From: Mucilaginibacter_A sp964251965
GTDB taxonomy: Bacteria > Bacteroidota > Bacteroidia > Sphingobacteriales > Sphingobacteriaceae
Assembly (NCBI GenBank): GCA_964251965.1
Contig: CAXULQ010000001.1
Location: forward strand, 372,001 to 436,000
DNA: 64,000 nt
Reading direction: 5' to 3'
In this document: positions 1 to 7,966 of the stretch, in pieces
Position numbering within the stretch: the stretch's first letter is position 1
Layout of the letters: each line of letters starts with the position of its first letter
Notes under the pieces: generated by a model
Databases searched by the model: none
Seen by the model: the letters and a program-made list of their open reading frames with translations, nothing else
What the model was told of the DNA's origin: nothing
Made by a program: the position numbers and the translations under genes

Positions 1-2
1 AA

Positions 3-431
3 TATAAACTGGCGCGTAAAGATGTTTATGTAGAATCTGGCAACTTATCTGCCGCCTTTGAAAGAATGATTTCTGAGCCGAAAAGCAAGCAAAAACACGC
101 CAAAGATTTGCACAAGTTTGTAGTTTTAAACCATATGCTTTCTTCGGCCATTGCCGCTATTGCCGCAAATTTACCTGATAAAAACAGCATCAGTTTGCCT
201 TCACAATTAAAAATAGCGCAACATGCACAACTGGTTTTATTAGAAACAGCAAAAAAATTAAATCCGTTAATACAAAGTGGTGCCGAATTAATTCCAGCCG
301 AAGAAGCAAAAGTCCAAGCTAATAATGTTGAAAATGCCGAGGCCGACGTTGTTTTTCTGGAAGGCCAGCTTCGGTTTATATTGAAAATTACAACGGATAT
401 TGCCAAAGTAACAGATACGATTTTAAATTGA
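3..431 (+). CDS. FUSC/YccS-family membrane protein, C-terminal part (partial)
   Basis: The reading frame is open from the window edge and ends at TGA 429-431, so only the last 142 codons are visible. The sequence around the first Met at 66 (RKDVYVESGNLSAAFERM, then EPKSKQ) matches the cytoplasmic C-terminal region of the YccS/FUSC family, in which a conserved AR-x-x-Y-V-x-x-ANLSAAFQRM-type stretch is typical. The Met is internal and not the start. Family members are inner-membrane proteins with two membrane blocks, proposed to be efflux-type transporters. No membrane segment is visible in this fragment, as expected for the tail. The substrate cannot be inferred. Confidence 0.75.
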   Translation, partial: YKLARKDVYVESGNLSAAFERMISEPKSKQKHAKDLHKFVVLNHMLSSAIAAIAANLPDKNSISLPSQLKIAQHAQLVLLETAKKLNPLIQSGAELIPAEEAKVQANNVENAEADVVFLEGQLRFILKITTDIAKVTDTILN

Positions 432-514
432 TATGCTTCTTTTACCGATATAAAATTTGCAAAGTTGTTATTCAGGAAGCTCCCTCCTACGGAGCTTGGA
501 AAACCAATGTAATG

Positions 515-720
515 TTTTCTATAAACAGGTTACTCCTACGGAGTTATAAAAAGTTAACCCTAAATTGCTTTAATTTGGAAATAGATTCCTGTCGCATATT
601 TCCTAACCTCGTAGAGGTTTCCTGTTTATAGCAACACCATTACGCAGTTTTTCGGGCTTCATAGAAGCCTCCTAATTTTGAACTTTTATAACTTACATTA
701 AAAACGTTTATTTTAACAAG
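515..720. repeat. REP-like palindromic repeat, copy A
   Basis: It begins with CTATAAACAGG (519-529) and carries the inverse CCTGTTTATAG at 621-631, each next to a TCCTACGGAG- or CCTCGTAGAGG-type arm. It is followed by a small hairpin (GGCTTC-ATA-GAAGCC, about 654-669) and a conserved CTCCTAATTTTGAAC segment. The arrangement is that of a bacterial REP/BIME-type element. Confidence 0.75.
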
Positions 721-905
721 TTTTCTATAAACAGGTTGCCCCTACGGAATTTCTCTTACAGCACTAACCTCTTTTTATGTAACTACAGTTTCTTCTAACC
801 TCGTAGAGGTTTCCTGTTTATAGCAACAAGCATAAGAAGGTTTTCGGGCTTCATAGAAGCCTCCTAATTTTGAACTTTTATCATTTGCATCAAAAACGCT
901 TCTTT
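721..905. repeat. REP-like palindromic repeat, copy B
   Basis: Second copy in direct orientation, abutting copy A. CTATAAACAGG lies at 725-735 and CCTGTTTATAG at 813-823, with the same GGCTTC hairpin near 845-860 and the same segment after it. Ends are conserved and the interior has diverged, which suggests that the palindromic ends are the functional or mobile part. Confidence 0.75.
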
Positions 906-1027
906 TATCGAGCTAAATTCCACAACCTAAAAACTTACAATTTACAACTTTCTGATACTTCTTTTATACGCTTAAAACTTACAACCCACAACTTATAACT
1001 TACAAATCCGACACTTCTTTTATCACC

Positions 1028-1789
1028 CTAAAACTTCTCCGTTAAATGTTTCCAATACCGTTTGGGCACGTGCTGCAAATGCAATTTTGTGTTCTTGCGG
1101 GCCGGAATATTTACGTGTTTAAAATAATCTTTCCACAAAGCCTGGTACAGCGTTTCATCTTCCGAATAAGAAGAAATGATCGGTTTCCCGTCCTGCTTGC
1201 CCGATGCAAAATCCATTTGCACAAAAACGACTTCATTTAAATCGTAATAAATACCGTACGCTCTTTTAATATCGTAAATAATCCATTTCTGGTCGGCATA
1301 CCTACGTTTAAAATGTGTTAGAATTAGCGGAAGCACATTAAAATCAGGTTCAATAGAAGCGTAAAAAATACCGTCGGCCATTTTTTGGAAACGTATAAAA
1401 GCTTCCATGCGGTGTTTTTCCCGGCGTACCTGTTTTAAAACATACGAAAGCCGCATTACATATTTGTTCCCGAAATCCTGCTCAATCGTTTCATTTGTAC
1501 TAAAAGCGTAGCGGATAAAGCCCAGCAGATTATCATCCTCGCCTACAATTTCTGATAAGTGCGCCGCATACAAACGCTGCACGCCACCGGCGGCCAAACG
1601 TTGCCGTAAACCTTTTAAAACCCGGTTGGCCTTCACTAAATCGGATGCAATACTTCTTTTAGCATCGAAAAAATTAGGTTGAAGCAAATGCTCCGCACAA
1701 ACTTTTACGTCATCCAATTTATGTTCGTAAACTTCGAAAACCACGGTGAGCAAACCCTCAAAAGTACCATCGTAAACTAAGGTAATCAT
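1028..1789 (-). CDS. DUF4130 / TIGR03915-type DNA metabolism protein
   Basis: 253 aa. The order of conserved blocks fits the DUF4130 family (TIGR03915, 'probable DNA metabolism protein'): N-terminal YDGTFEGLLTVVFE, central RRE-KHRMEAFIRF, then DFNVLPLILTHFKRRYADQ-type sequence and a C-terminal PKRYWKHLTE. The family is nearly always linked to, or fused with, a uracil-DNA-glycosylase-like domain and a radical-SAM partner (TIGR03916). The partner is immediately upstream here with a 1-bp gap, so the two are surely co-transcribed. The family is assigned to DNA repair or modification by genomic association; the reaction is unknown. No UDG domain is obvious in this 253-aa version. Confidence 0.85.
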   Translation of the reverse strand: MITLVYDGTFEGLLTVVFEVYEHKLDDVKVCAEHLLQPNFFDAKRSIASDLVKANRVLKGLRQRLAAGGVQRLYAAHLSEIVGEDDNLLGFIRYAFSTNETIEQDFGNKYVMRLSYVLKQVRREKHRMEAFIRFQKMADGIFYASIEPDFNVLPLILTHFKRRYADQKWIIYDIKRAYGIYYDLNEVVFVQMDFASGKQDGKPIISSYSEDETLYQALWKDYFKHVNIPARKNTKLHLQHVPKRYWKHLTEKF

Positions 1790-1790
1790 C

Positions 1791-3047
1791 TTAAAAAAGG
1801 CTTAATTGATTAGGTTTTTGTTTGAGATATTTACTTTGTGATTCAGCCAAAATAAATTGCTTAATCTTGGTGCCCGAAAGTTCTCGCCGCTCAAAATCCT
1901 GACTATTACAAGTGATAAAATAACGTGCGCGATTAACCGCAATTCCCATCGCTTTTAAATGTTCCCAATTCAATTTTCCAAACTTTCGTCCGCTTACAAT
2001 TTTTCTGGCCGATTCTACACCAATTCCCGGAACGCGTACAATCAATTGCAAATCAGCTTTATTGATATCAATTGGGAAATGTTGCAAGTTTCGAATTGCC
2101 CAACTCAACTTTGGATCAATATCTAAATCTAAGTGAGGATTTTGTTGATCTACAATTTCCCGAACATTAAAACCATAAAAACGCATCAGCCAGTCTGCCT
2201 GATACAGACGGTTTTCGCGTACCATCGGCACGGCCGTACTCAAACCTGGTAATCGGTTATCGTTACTTACCGGCACATAACCCGAATAATAAACGCGTTT
2301 TAGGTTGAAGGAATTGTAAAAATGGTTAGCCGTGTATAAAATCTGCCGGTCGTCTTCCGGCGTGGCACCGATTACCATTTGCGTACTTTGTCCGGCTGGC
2401 GCAAACAACGGCGCTTTTTTAAACAGTGTTTTTTCTTCTTTGCGGAGGATGATCTCATTCTTGATAAAATTCATCGGCTTAATCATATCCTTTTGATTTT
2501 TATCGGGAGCCAACAATTTCAATCCGGCTTCGGTTGGAAGTTCTAAGTTTACGCTTAAACGATCAGCATAAAGTCCTGCTTCCCGCATCAACTCGTCGCT
2601 TGCGCCGGGAATGGATTTAAGGTGAATGTAGCCGTTAAACTTATGTTCCGTCCGAAGTTTTTTGGCGATGCGCACCAATCTTTCCATCGTAAAATCAGCA
2701 TCTTTAAAAATCCCGGAACTCAGAAATAAACCTTCAATATAATTCCTTCGGTAAAAGTTCATCGTCAAATCCACCACTTCCTGCACGGTAAAAGCAGCAC
2801 GTTTAATGTCGTTACTCTTCCGAGAAACGCAGTAGGCGCAATCGAAAATGCAGTGGTTGGTTAGTAGGATTTTTAGCAGCGAAACGCAACGGCCGTCCTC
2901 CGTATAAGTATGGCAAATACCGTTGCTGGCATCGCCCAAACCTTTGTTGTGGTTTTTGCGCTTGCTGCCGCTCGAAGCGCAGGAAACATCATATTTGGCT
3001 GCATCAGCTAAAATCGAAAGCTTTTCCCTAATCCGTTCATCATTCAT
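1791..3047 (-). CDS. Putative DNA modification/repair radical SAM protein (TIGR03916-type)
   Basis: 418 aa. A CxxxCxxC radical-SAM cluster is present as CIFDCAYC (Cys 66, 70, 73), preceded by Cys-rich sequence (C23, C45, C54) that may bind another cofactor. The C-terminal third has a helix-hairpin-helix segment (RVPGIGVESARKIVSGRKFG, about residues 335-355), typical of DNA-binding proteins. This matches TIGR03916, a putative DNA repair/modification radical SAM enzyme found next to DUF4130 proteins. It is the first gene of a two-gene unit. Predicted activity is 5'-deoxyadenosyl radical chemistry on DNA or a nucleotide; the substrate is not established. Confidence 0.88.
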   Translation of the reverse strand: MNDERIREKLSILADAAKYDVSCASSGSKRKNHNKGLGDASNGICHTYTEDGRCVSLLKILLTNHCIFDCAYCVSRKSNDIKRAAFTVQEVVDLTMNFYRRNYIEGLFLSSGIFKDADFTMERLVRIAKKLRTEHKFNGYIHLKSIPGASDELMREAGLYADRLSVNLELPTEAGLKLLAPDKNQKDMIKPMNFIKNEIILRKEEKTLFKKAPLFAPAGQSTQMVIGATPEDDRQILYTANHFYNSFNLKRVYYSGYVPVSNDNRLPGLSTAVPMVRENRLYQADWLMRFYGFNVREIVDQQNPHLDLDIDPKLSWAIRNLQHFPIDINKADLQLIVRVPGIGVESARKIVSGRKFGKLNWEHLKAMGIAVNRARYFITCNSQDFERRELSGTKIKQFILAESQSKYLKQKPNQLSLF

Positions 3048-3139
3048 AACGCTAATATACTAATTTTTTTAGCATATTGTTTCGATGAAATCAAACAAAA
3101 GTTTTAAACATGGCGTTAATCCTCCAAACACAAAAAGAA

Positions 3140-3553
3140 ATGGAAACATTATATACCGCAGTAGTAACTGCAAAAGGCGGCCGCGAAGGAACCGTAAAAT
3201 CTGCCGATGGCGTAATTGATTTGGAATTGAAAAGACCAGTAGAACTGGGTGGAGAAGCAGGTTTTGCTAATCCGGAACTACTTTTTGCCGCTGCCTGGGG
3301 AAGCTGTTATTTAGGCGCTTTAGGTTCTGTTGGCAAGCGCGATAACGTTGATGTAAGCGAGGCAACGGTTGATGTGCACATTGGTTTTAACCAGGAAGGC
3401 GCCGCTTCTTATGCTTTGTCGGCTGAGTTGCATGTGCATATACCGGGAGTTGATTTGGAAAAAGTGCAAAAATTAGCCGATGCTGCGCACAAAGGTTGTC
3501 CGTATTCCAAAGCAACACGAGGTAATATTGATGCAAAGATTATTGCAGAATAA
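3140..3553 (+). CDS. ohr: Organic hydroperoxide resistance protein, Ohr subfamily of OsmC
   Basis: 137 aa from ATG 3140. Both Ohr redox cysteines are visible, one in AAWGSCYLGAL and one in the GCPYSKATRGN signature, and the N-terminus METLYTAVVTAKGGREG is family-typical. Ohr reduces organic hydroperoxides in the cytoplasm, usually with lipoyl-dependent recycling. An in-frame ATG lies 30 bp upstream (3110), but the second ATG places the start where Ohr proteins normally begin. A rho-independent terminator follows. No OhrR-type regulator is adjacent. Monocistronic. Confidence 0.92.
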   Translation: METLYTAVVTAKGGREGTVKSADGVIDLELKRPVELGGEAGFANPELLFAAAWGSCYLGALGSVGKRDNVDVSEATVDVHIGFNQEGAASYALSAELHVHIPGVDLEKVQKLADAAHKGCPYSKATRGNIDAKIIAE

Positions 3554-3571
3554 GGATTTTAAAGTTGGACT

Positions 3572-3597
3572 AATGCTTCTTTTAGCATTGTTTTTTT
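3572..3597 (+). terminator. Intrinsic terminator of ohr built on the dispersed motif
   Basis: Stem AATGC (3572-3576) and GCATT (3585-3589) enclose the loop TTCTTTTA, followed by G and seven T residues. The loop and left arm are a copy of the RCTTCTTTTA motif, so the motif has become part of a terminator hairpin. Confidence 0.6.
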
Positions 3598-3645
3598 AGA
3601 TTGATGTTGATTGGAAATTGGATTTTTTCTAATCAACATCAATCT
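3598..3645. repeat. Perfect 15-bp inverted repeat in a convergent gap
   Basis: AGATTGATGTTGATT at 3598-3612 pairs perfectly with 3631-3645 around an 18-nt loop. It lies between the convergent genes ohr and the ThuA-like gene. Neither strand has a T-run directly after it, so it is a stem-loop, possibly a processing or stability element, rather than a classical terminator. Confidence 0.6.
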
Positions 3646-3698
3646 AAGTATTTAAAATCTAATAGAAAGAATTTGAAAGACAATTTCAAAGATTGTTA

Positions 3699-4448
3699 TC
3701 ATTCCATTTTCTTAACTTTCATCGCATATTGCAATCCGCCTAAAATATGTTGCAAGTAAAGCGGATCGGTGTAAGATTCATCCGTATGTCCAAGTTCAGT
3801 ATAAAAAGACCTGCCGCCATCAAAATCATGGTACCAACTCATTGGATGGTTGCTTCCCATTTTGGCAGGACCGGCATCGTAACTGCTTTCGTCAATTGTA
3901 ATCAAAACATGCAATGGATATTTGGTCATCCATTTAAAATTGTACCATTCATCTTTTCGTTTCCATTGTACTGGCAAGTGTTTGGTGGCAATACTTCTTT
4001 TATCAACAATATTTAAAGTAGCTTCCTGCTGCGCGGGATGTGCGCTGAAGTAAGCGCCCACCAAATTGCCGTACCAAGGCCAATCATATTCTGTATCGGT
4101 AGCTGCATGTATCCCAACAAAACCTCCGCCGGATTTAATATATTGTTCGAAAGCCTGCTGCTGGTTATTATTCAAAACATCACCGGTTGTGCTCAAAAAA
4201 ACCACGGCGGCGTATTGTTTTAATTGTTTAGAGGTGAAATAATTGGCATCGCTGGTTGTATCAACATCAAAGTTATTTTCTTCACCTAATTTTTGAATTG
4301 CTTTTTTTCCGGCATCAATAGAAGTATGATGGAAACCTGCCGTTTTGCAAAACACCAAAACTTTTTTCTTTTGGGCGATGCTTTTATAACTAAGCAGCAC
4401 AATCAGCAACAAGAAAATGCCGCTTAAACTTGTATTGTATTTTTTCAT
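3699..4448 (-). CDS. ThuA-like domain protein, exported
   Basis: 249 aa. The N-terminus (lysines, then SGIFLLLIVLLSYKSIAQ) is a signal peptide likely cleaved near residue 25. The rest fits the ThuA-like fold related to class I glutamine amidotransferases: KVLVFCKTAGFHHTSI, DYxxVVFLSTTGD-like (YAAVVFLSTTGD), GGGFVGIHAATDTEYDWPWYGNLVGAYF, then a DEWYNF motif. In Bacteroidota such proteins occur with sugar dehydrogenase and glycoside catabolism genes; their biochemical role is not settled. No such partner is adjacent. It ends towards ohr and appears monocistronic. Confidence 0.82.
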   Translation of the reverse strand: MKKYNTSLSGIFLLLIVLLSYKSIAQKKKVLVFCKTAGFHHTSIDAGKKAIQKLGEENNFDVDTTSDANYFTSKQLKQYAAVVFLSTTGDVLNNNQQQAFEQYIKSGGGFVGIHAATDTEYDWPWYGNLVGAYFSAHPAQQEATLNIVDKRSIATKHLPVQWKRKDEWYNFKWMTKYPLHVLITIDESSYDAGPAKMGSNHPMSWYHDFDGGRSFYTELGHTDESYTDPLYLQHILGGLQYAMKVKKME

Positions 4449-4545
4449 TACAGAAATTATTTAAGTTAAATTGTAAGTTTAATTGGATAAACAAACATCA
4501 ACAAAAAGCCCTAATTTACTTCCTTGTTTTTAAATAATCTTCAAA

Positions 4546-4912
4546 ATGTACTTTCGAATATTGGATGTGTTGTTTACCATTTTGCATCTTGTTATAATTG
4601 GGTTCAACTTGTTTGGTTGGATTTGGAAACGGCTTAGAAAGATGCATTTTGTTTGTATTTTAATAACTGCAATATGCTGGTTTGTTTTAGGTTATTGGTT
4701 TGGAATTGGTTATTGCCCAATTACAATGGCAAATTAAGGAAAAGTTGGGCGAGCAAAACCTTCCTAATTCTTTTATAAAATATTATGCTGATCAAATAAC
4801 TGGTAAATTTATCGATGCTTCTTTTATCGATGCTTTTACGGCAATTTGCTTTTTTCTGGCAGCCCTGCTTTCGGTTTATGTAAATTTCTTTAAAACAAAA
4901 AGTAAAAAATAA
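4546..4912 (+). pseudogene. DUF2784-like small membrane protein, frameshifted
   Basis: Two overlapping frames together make one DUF2784-type protein. Frame one (4546-4737) gives the N-terminal half, with two hydrophobic helices ending in LGYWFGIGYCPIT. The next frame (from about 4715 to 4912) gives QWQIKEKLGEQNLPNSFIKYYADQITG and a last membrane helix. In intact relatives the YCPLT segment leads directly into W-x-W/Q-x-x-x-R/KEKLG, so a single-base shift near 4715-4725 splits the gene. It could be a real disruption or a sequencing error. The second half contains a 15-bp tandem duplication encoding FIDAS-FIDAF. Confidence 0.6.
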
Positions 4913-4922
4913 TGCCGTAAAA

Positions 4923-4962
4923 AAAGCAAAACCTAAACCAATTTTTGGTTCAGGTTTGCAAT
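4923..4962 (-). terminator. Terminator of the M1 peptidase operon
   Basis: The arms 4926-4939 and 4947-4959 form a GC-containing stem with one bulge. Read on the minus strand, the hairpin is followed by a T-rich stretch (complement of 4917-4925). It sits 55 bp past the stop codon of the M1 peptidase. Confidence 0.65.
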
Positions 4963-5016
4963 GATCAATTAATTCTTAATCAAACAGCAACGGTTTCAGG
5001 GAAACTGTTACTGTTT

Positions 5017-7362
5017 TTACGGGGTCTTTTTCGTGTTCTGTTGCTGCATCGGGTTTGGTCCTGGGGCTACACCGCGCGGCAGAGTTTGCTGTTTAAACAA
5101 CTCAAAACGCGATGGCGTAAATGTTCGCGGCCAGCTGTTGTTGTCTTCATCAATATCAGCGGCTTCCCGGTATGGGTCCAATTTTATAGATTTTACTTCT
5201 TTTGTTTTGGCAAAAACTTTTGAGATCTTTTGTTCATTTTTTCGCCAGATGTAAGCCGAAATCCGGTCGACTTCTTTTGTGCCATCCGTGTAGGTCCATT
5301 CAATAATTAAAGGCATCACCAAACCGCCTTTGTTGCTTAAATTAAGCTGGTAAAAATAGTTCTTGCTTTCGTAAAACTGTTTTTCCTCCGGAGATAACGC
5401 GTTATACATCGCCTGATAACTTTCTTTTGTAACCGGCGTTGCCGAGAAACGATCGAACTTTCCGTAGAAATCCTTTAAGGAAGTATCGGCTTCAACTGCA
5501 AACTTTGTCCCTTCTTCACGATTGCGCTGTGCGCTGATGTGCTGCAAATTATTCCGTTCAAACTGCTGTTTATCGTACGCTGCATTTACTTCCGGGTTTT
5601 TAGTGTTGATGGTATAAGCTTTCACACTGTCCAACGAAATATCAACCGCATCAGTTCCATAAAACCAACCGCGCCAAAACCAATCCAAATCAACTGCCGA
5701 AGCATCTTCCATCGTTCTGAAAAAATCGGCCGGCGTTGGATGTTTAAAAGCCCAGCGTTGTGCATAGGTTTTAAAAGCGTAATCAAAAAGCTTTCTGCCC
5801 ATTACCGTTTCGCGTAAAATATTTAAAGCTGTGGAAGGTTTGGAATAGGCATTCGGGCCAAAACGGGCAATATTTTCAGAATTGGTCATGATCGGTTCCA
5901 ACTCGTCTTTCGGCAACTTCATGTAATCCACAATCTTGTAGGCCGGGCCACGCTGCGACGGGAAGTTGTTGTCCCAATCCTGCTCGGCCAAAAACTGGCA
6001 AAATGTATTTAAACCTTCGTCCATCCAGGTCCATTGGCGTTCATCAGAATTCACAATCATTGGGAAAAAATTGTGACCAACTTCGTGTGTAATTACACCA
6101 ATCATCCCGTTTTTGGTTGCTTCGCTATAAGTTCCATCTTTTTCGGCGCGACCATAGTTAAAGCAAATCATCGGATATTCCATTCCGTTAGAAGCTTCTA
6201 CAGAAATTGCACTTGGGTAAGGATAAGGAAAAGTGTGTGCAGAATATGTTTTTAGCGTGTGCGCCACCACTTTGGTTGAATAACGGCGGTAAAGCGGGTA
6301 AGCTTCCGGGCCGTAGTACGACATCGCCATTACTTTTTTGCCGCCTTCTATTTGGGTTGCCATGCCGTCCCAAACAATCCTGCGGGAAGAAACCCAGGCA
6401 AAATCGCGTACGTTTTCTGCTGCATACGTCCATGTTTTGCGCGCTTGTGCATGGCCTTTCATCCGGTCTTTTACTTCGGCGAGTGTTACAATTTCAACCG
6501 GTTCTTTGGAAGTTTGTGCCTGATTCCAGCGTTTTAATTGTGCTGCGGATAACGCCTGACTATAGTTCTGGCATAATCCAGTCGCACCAACCACATGGTC
6601 AGCCGGAACATTCAAGTTCACTTTAAAATTTCCAAAAGCCAAAGCAAACTCGCCGCTGCCGATAAACTGTTTGTTTTGCCAGCCCTGGAAATCACTGTAA
6701 ACGGCCATCCGCGGATACCACTGTGTCATGGTGTACAAGTAGTTTTTATCTTCGGGGAAGTATTCGTAACCGCCGCGGCCACCGATAGTCAATCGATCAG
6801 AAATATTATAAAACCAGACAACTTTGAATTTGAACTTTTCACCCGGAAGCAAGGTTTTTGGCAACTCCAAACGCATCATGGTTTCGTTAATGGTAAACGG
6901 AATTGCTTTTCCGCTCGCATCTGTTACATTCAAAACATGATCGCCGAGATCCAAATTATTGCCCATAATGGATTGCAAAGTCCGCAAACTCATCCTATCC
7001 TGCATTTTGCTTTCGTTGGCGGTGCTGCCTTGCGAATCTTTGCGGTGCTGGTTTTCATCCAATTGCAGCCACAGATACGTTAACGGATCTGGAGAATTGT
7101 TGAAATAAGTTATGGTTTCAGTTCCATCCAAACGCTGCTTGTCATCGTTCAGCGTAGCGTTGATTTCATAATCGGCGCGTTGCTGCCAGTATTTCGGACC
7201 AGGCGCGCCGGAAGCAGAACGGTACATATTCGGGTCGGAAATCATCGTTCCCAACTGCTCGAACTTGTTGCCGTGGTTGGAGCCGGGATTGTTATCGTAC
7301 TGCGCAAGAACAGTCGAACTGAACAAGGCAATACAAGAAATAGCGAGGTAAATTTTCTTCAT
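5017..7362 (-). CDS. M1-family (gluzincin) metallopeptidase, exported
   Basis: 781 aa from ATG 7362. A signal peptide (MKKIYLAISCIALFSSTVLA) leads the protein. The zinc site HEVGHNFFP lies near residue 425, with the third ligand in WMDEGLNTF about 19 residues later. The substrate-anchoring segment is degenerate (VEASNGMEYPMICF in place of GAMEN), as is common in this Bacteroidota subgroup. It is probably a periplasmic or surface aminopeptidase-like enzyme. Its ATG overlaps the stop of the upstream HupE/UreJ-like gene as ATGA, which fixes the start and implies translational coupling. An alternative start 33 bp upstream would spoil the signal peptide. Confidence 0.9.
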   Translation of the reverse strand: MKKIYLAISCIALFSSTVLAQYDNNPGSNHGNKFEQLGTMISDPNMYRSASGAPGPKYWQQRADYEINATLNDDKQRLDGTETITYFNNSPDPLTYLWLQLDENQHRKDSQGSTANESKMQDRMSLRTLQSIMGNNLDLGDHVLNVTDASGKAIPFTINETMMRLELPKTLLPGEKFKFKVVWFYNISDRLTIGGRGGYEYFPEDKNYLYTMTQWYPRMAVYSDFQGWQNKQFIGSGEFALAFGNFKVNLNVPADHVVGATGLCQNYSQALSAAQLKRWNQAQTSKEPVEIVTLAEVKDRMKGHAQARKTWTYAAENVRDFAWVSSRRIVWDGMATQIEGGKKVMAMSYYGPEAYPLYRRYSTKVVAHTLKTYSAHTFPYPYPSAISVEASNGMEYPMICFNYGRAEKDGTYSEATKNGMIGVITHEVGHNFFPMIVNSDERQWTWMDEGLNTFCQFLAEQDWDNNFPSQRGPAYKIVDYMKLPKDELEPIMTNSENIARFGPNAYSKPSTALNILRETVMGRKLFDYAFKTYAQRWAFKHPTPADFFRTMEDASAVDLDWFWRGWFYGTDAVDISLDSVKAYTINTKNPEVNAAYDKQQFERNNLQHISAQRNREEGTKFAVEADTSLKDFYGKFDRFSATPVTKESYQAMYNALSPEEKQFYESKNYFYQLNLSNKGGLVMPLIIEWTYTDGTKEVDRISAYIWRKNEQKISKVFAKTKEVKSIKLDPYREAADIDEDNNSWPRTFTPSRFELFKQQTLPRGVAPGPNPMQQQNTKKTP

Positions 7363-7949
7363 CTGAAAATAATTTGTTGAAAACGATCGATACACATCAT
7401 TAAAGCGATGCCAAAGATAGCCGAAGATAGAAAAAAACTCCAGTTGCTTGCTTTGATTTTAAAAGTTTTGATCAGCAAAAACGAGATCAGTAATACAGAA
7501 ATTACAATGATTACCTGTCCGCATTCCAAACCTAAATTAAAAGCAAATAATTGCGCCACGATATTGGTACTTCTGCCCAAAAGGCTTTTTAAATAGTTGG
7601 AAAAGCCTAAACCGTGTATCAACCCAAAAAATAAAGCCAGAAAATAGGTTGTGTTGATGGATTTTTGCGCAATACTTCTTTTAACGATGTTATTTATGGA
7701 AGTGATGACGATAGTTACGGGAATTAAAAATTCAATCAGCGAAGTATTGATATGGATGATATTAAAAACGCTTAAAGCCAGCGTAACGGAATGGCCGATG
7801 GTAAAAGCGGTAACCAAAACCAATACTTTTCGCCAATCCTGCAATTGATAAATTCCACAAAGCACTGTTACAAACAAGATATGGTCGTAGCCTTGCCAGT
7901 TGCAAATGTGCTGGATGCCAAGTTGAAAGTATAAAGAAAAATCGGTCAT
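7359..7949 (-). CDS. HupE/UreJ-like membrane protein
   Basis: 196 aa, about six membrane helices. The HupE/UreJ-2 signature is visible: GIQHICNWQGYDHILFV near residues 11-27 and FGLIHGLGFSNYL near 110, with the conserved histidines of the family. Relatives are linked to nickel/cobalt handling, but in Bacteroidota this subgroup travels with DUF6702 proteins and M1 peptidases, as here, and its transported ion is unproven. The dispersed motif lies directly in front of the start: the A of the ATG is the last base of RCTTCTTTTA on this strand. It is second in a three-gene minus-strand unit. Confidence 0.85.
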   Translation of the reverse strand: MTDFSLYFQLGIQHICNWQGYDHILFVTVLCGIYQLQDWRKVLVLVTAFTIGHSVTLALSVFNIIHINTSLIEFLIPVTIVITSINNIVKRSIAQKSINTTYFLALFFGLIHGLGFSNYLKSLLGRSTNIVAQLFAFNLGLECGQVIIVISVLLISFLLIKTFKIKASNWSFFLSSAIFGIALMMCIDRFQQIIFR

Positions 7950-7966
7950 AAAAGAAGTATCGGCAA

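Larger units (their letters stand above)
432..1027. other. 596-bp intergenic region made of repeats
   Basis: No convincing gene. It holds two diverged copies of one repeat (515-720 and 721-905), three forward copies of the RCTTCTTTTA motif (898, 957, 1013) and a low-complexity stretch of ACTTACAAC-type units (about 925-1010). A 67-codon ORF at 428-631 runs straight through the repeat and is not credible. The region separates a plus-strand gene end from a minus-strand gene end, so it is a convergent gap. Confidence 0.8.

Noticed and set aside
428..631. 67-aa ORF after the FUSC gene
   Set aside because: It runs through a palindromic repeat and has no protein-like composition or homologous feel.
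515..905. CRISPR array
   Set aside because: The two repeat copies are about 200 bp long with internal palindromes and no regular short spacers; no cas genes are nearby.
3598..3645. Perfect inverted repeat as terminator for the ThuA-like gene
   Set aside because: On the minus strand it is followed by an A-run and not a T-run, so it does not meet intrinsic terminator criteria.
6207..6626. 139-aa ORF on the plus strand
   Set aside because: Antisense to the M1 peptidase coding region with intact motifs on the other strand; a shadow frame.
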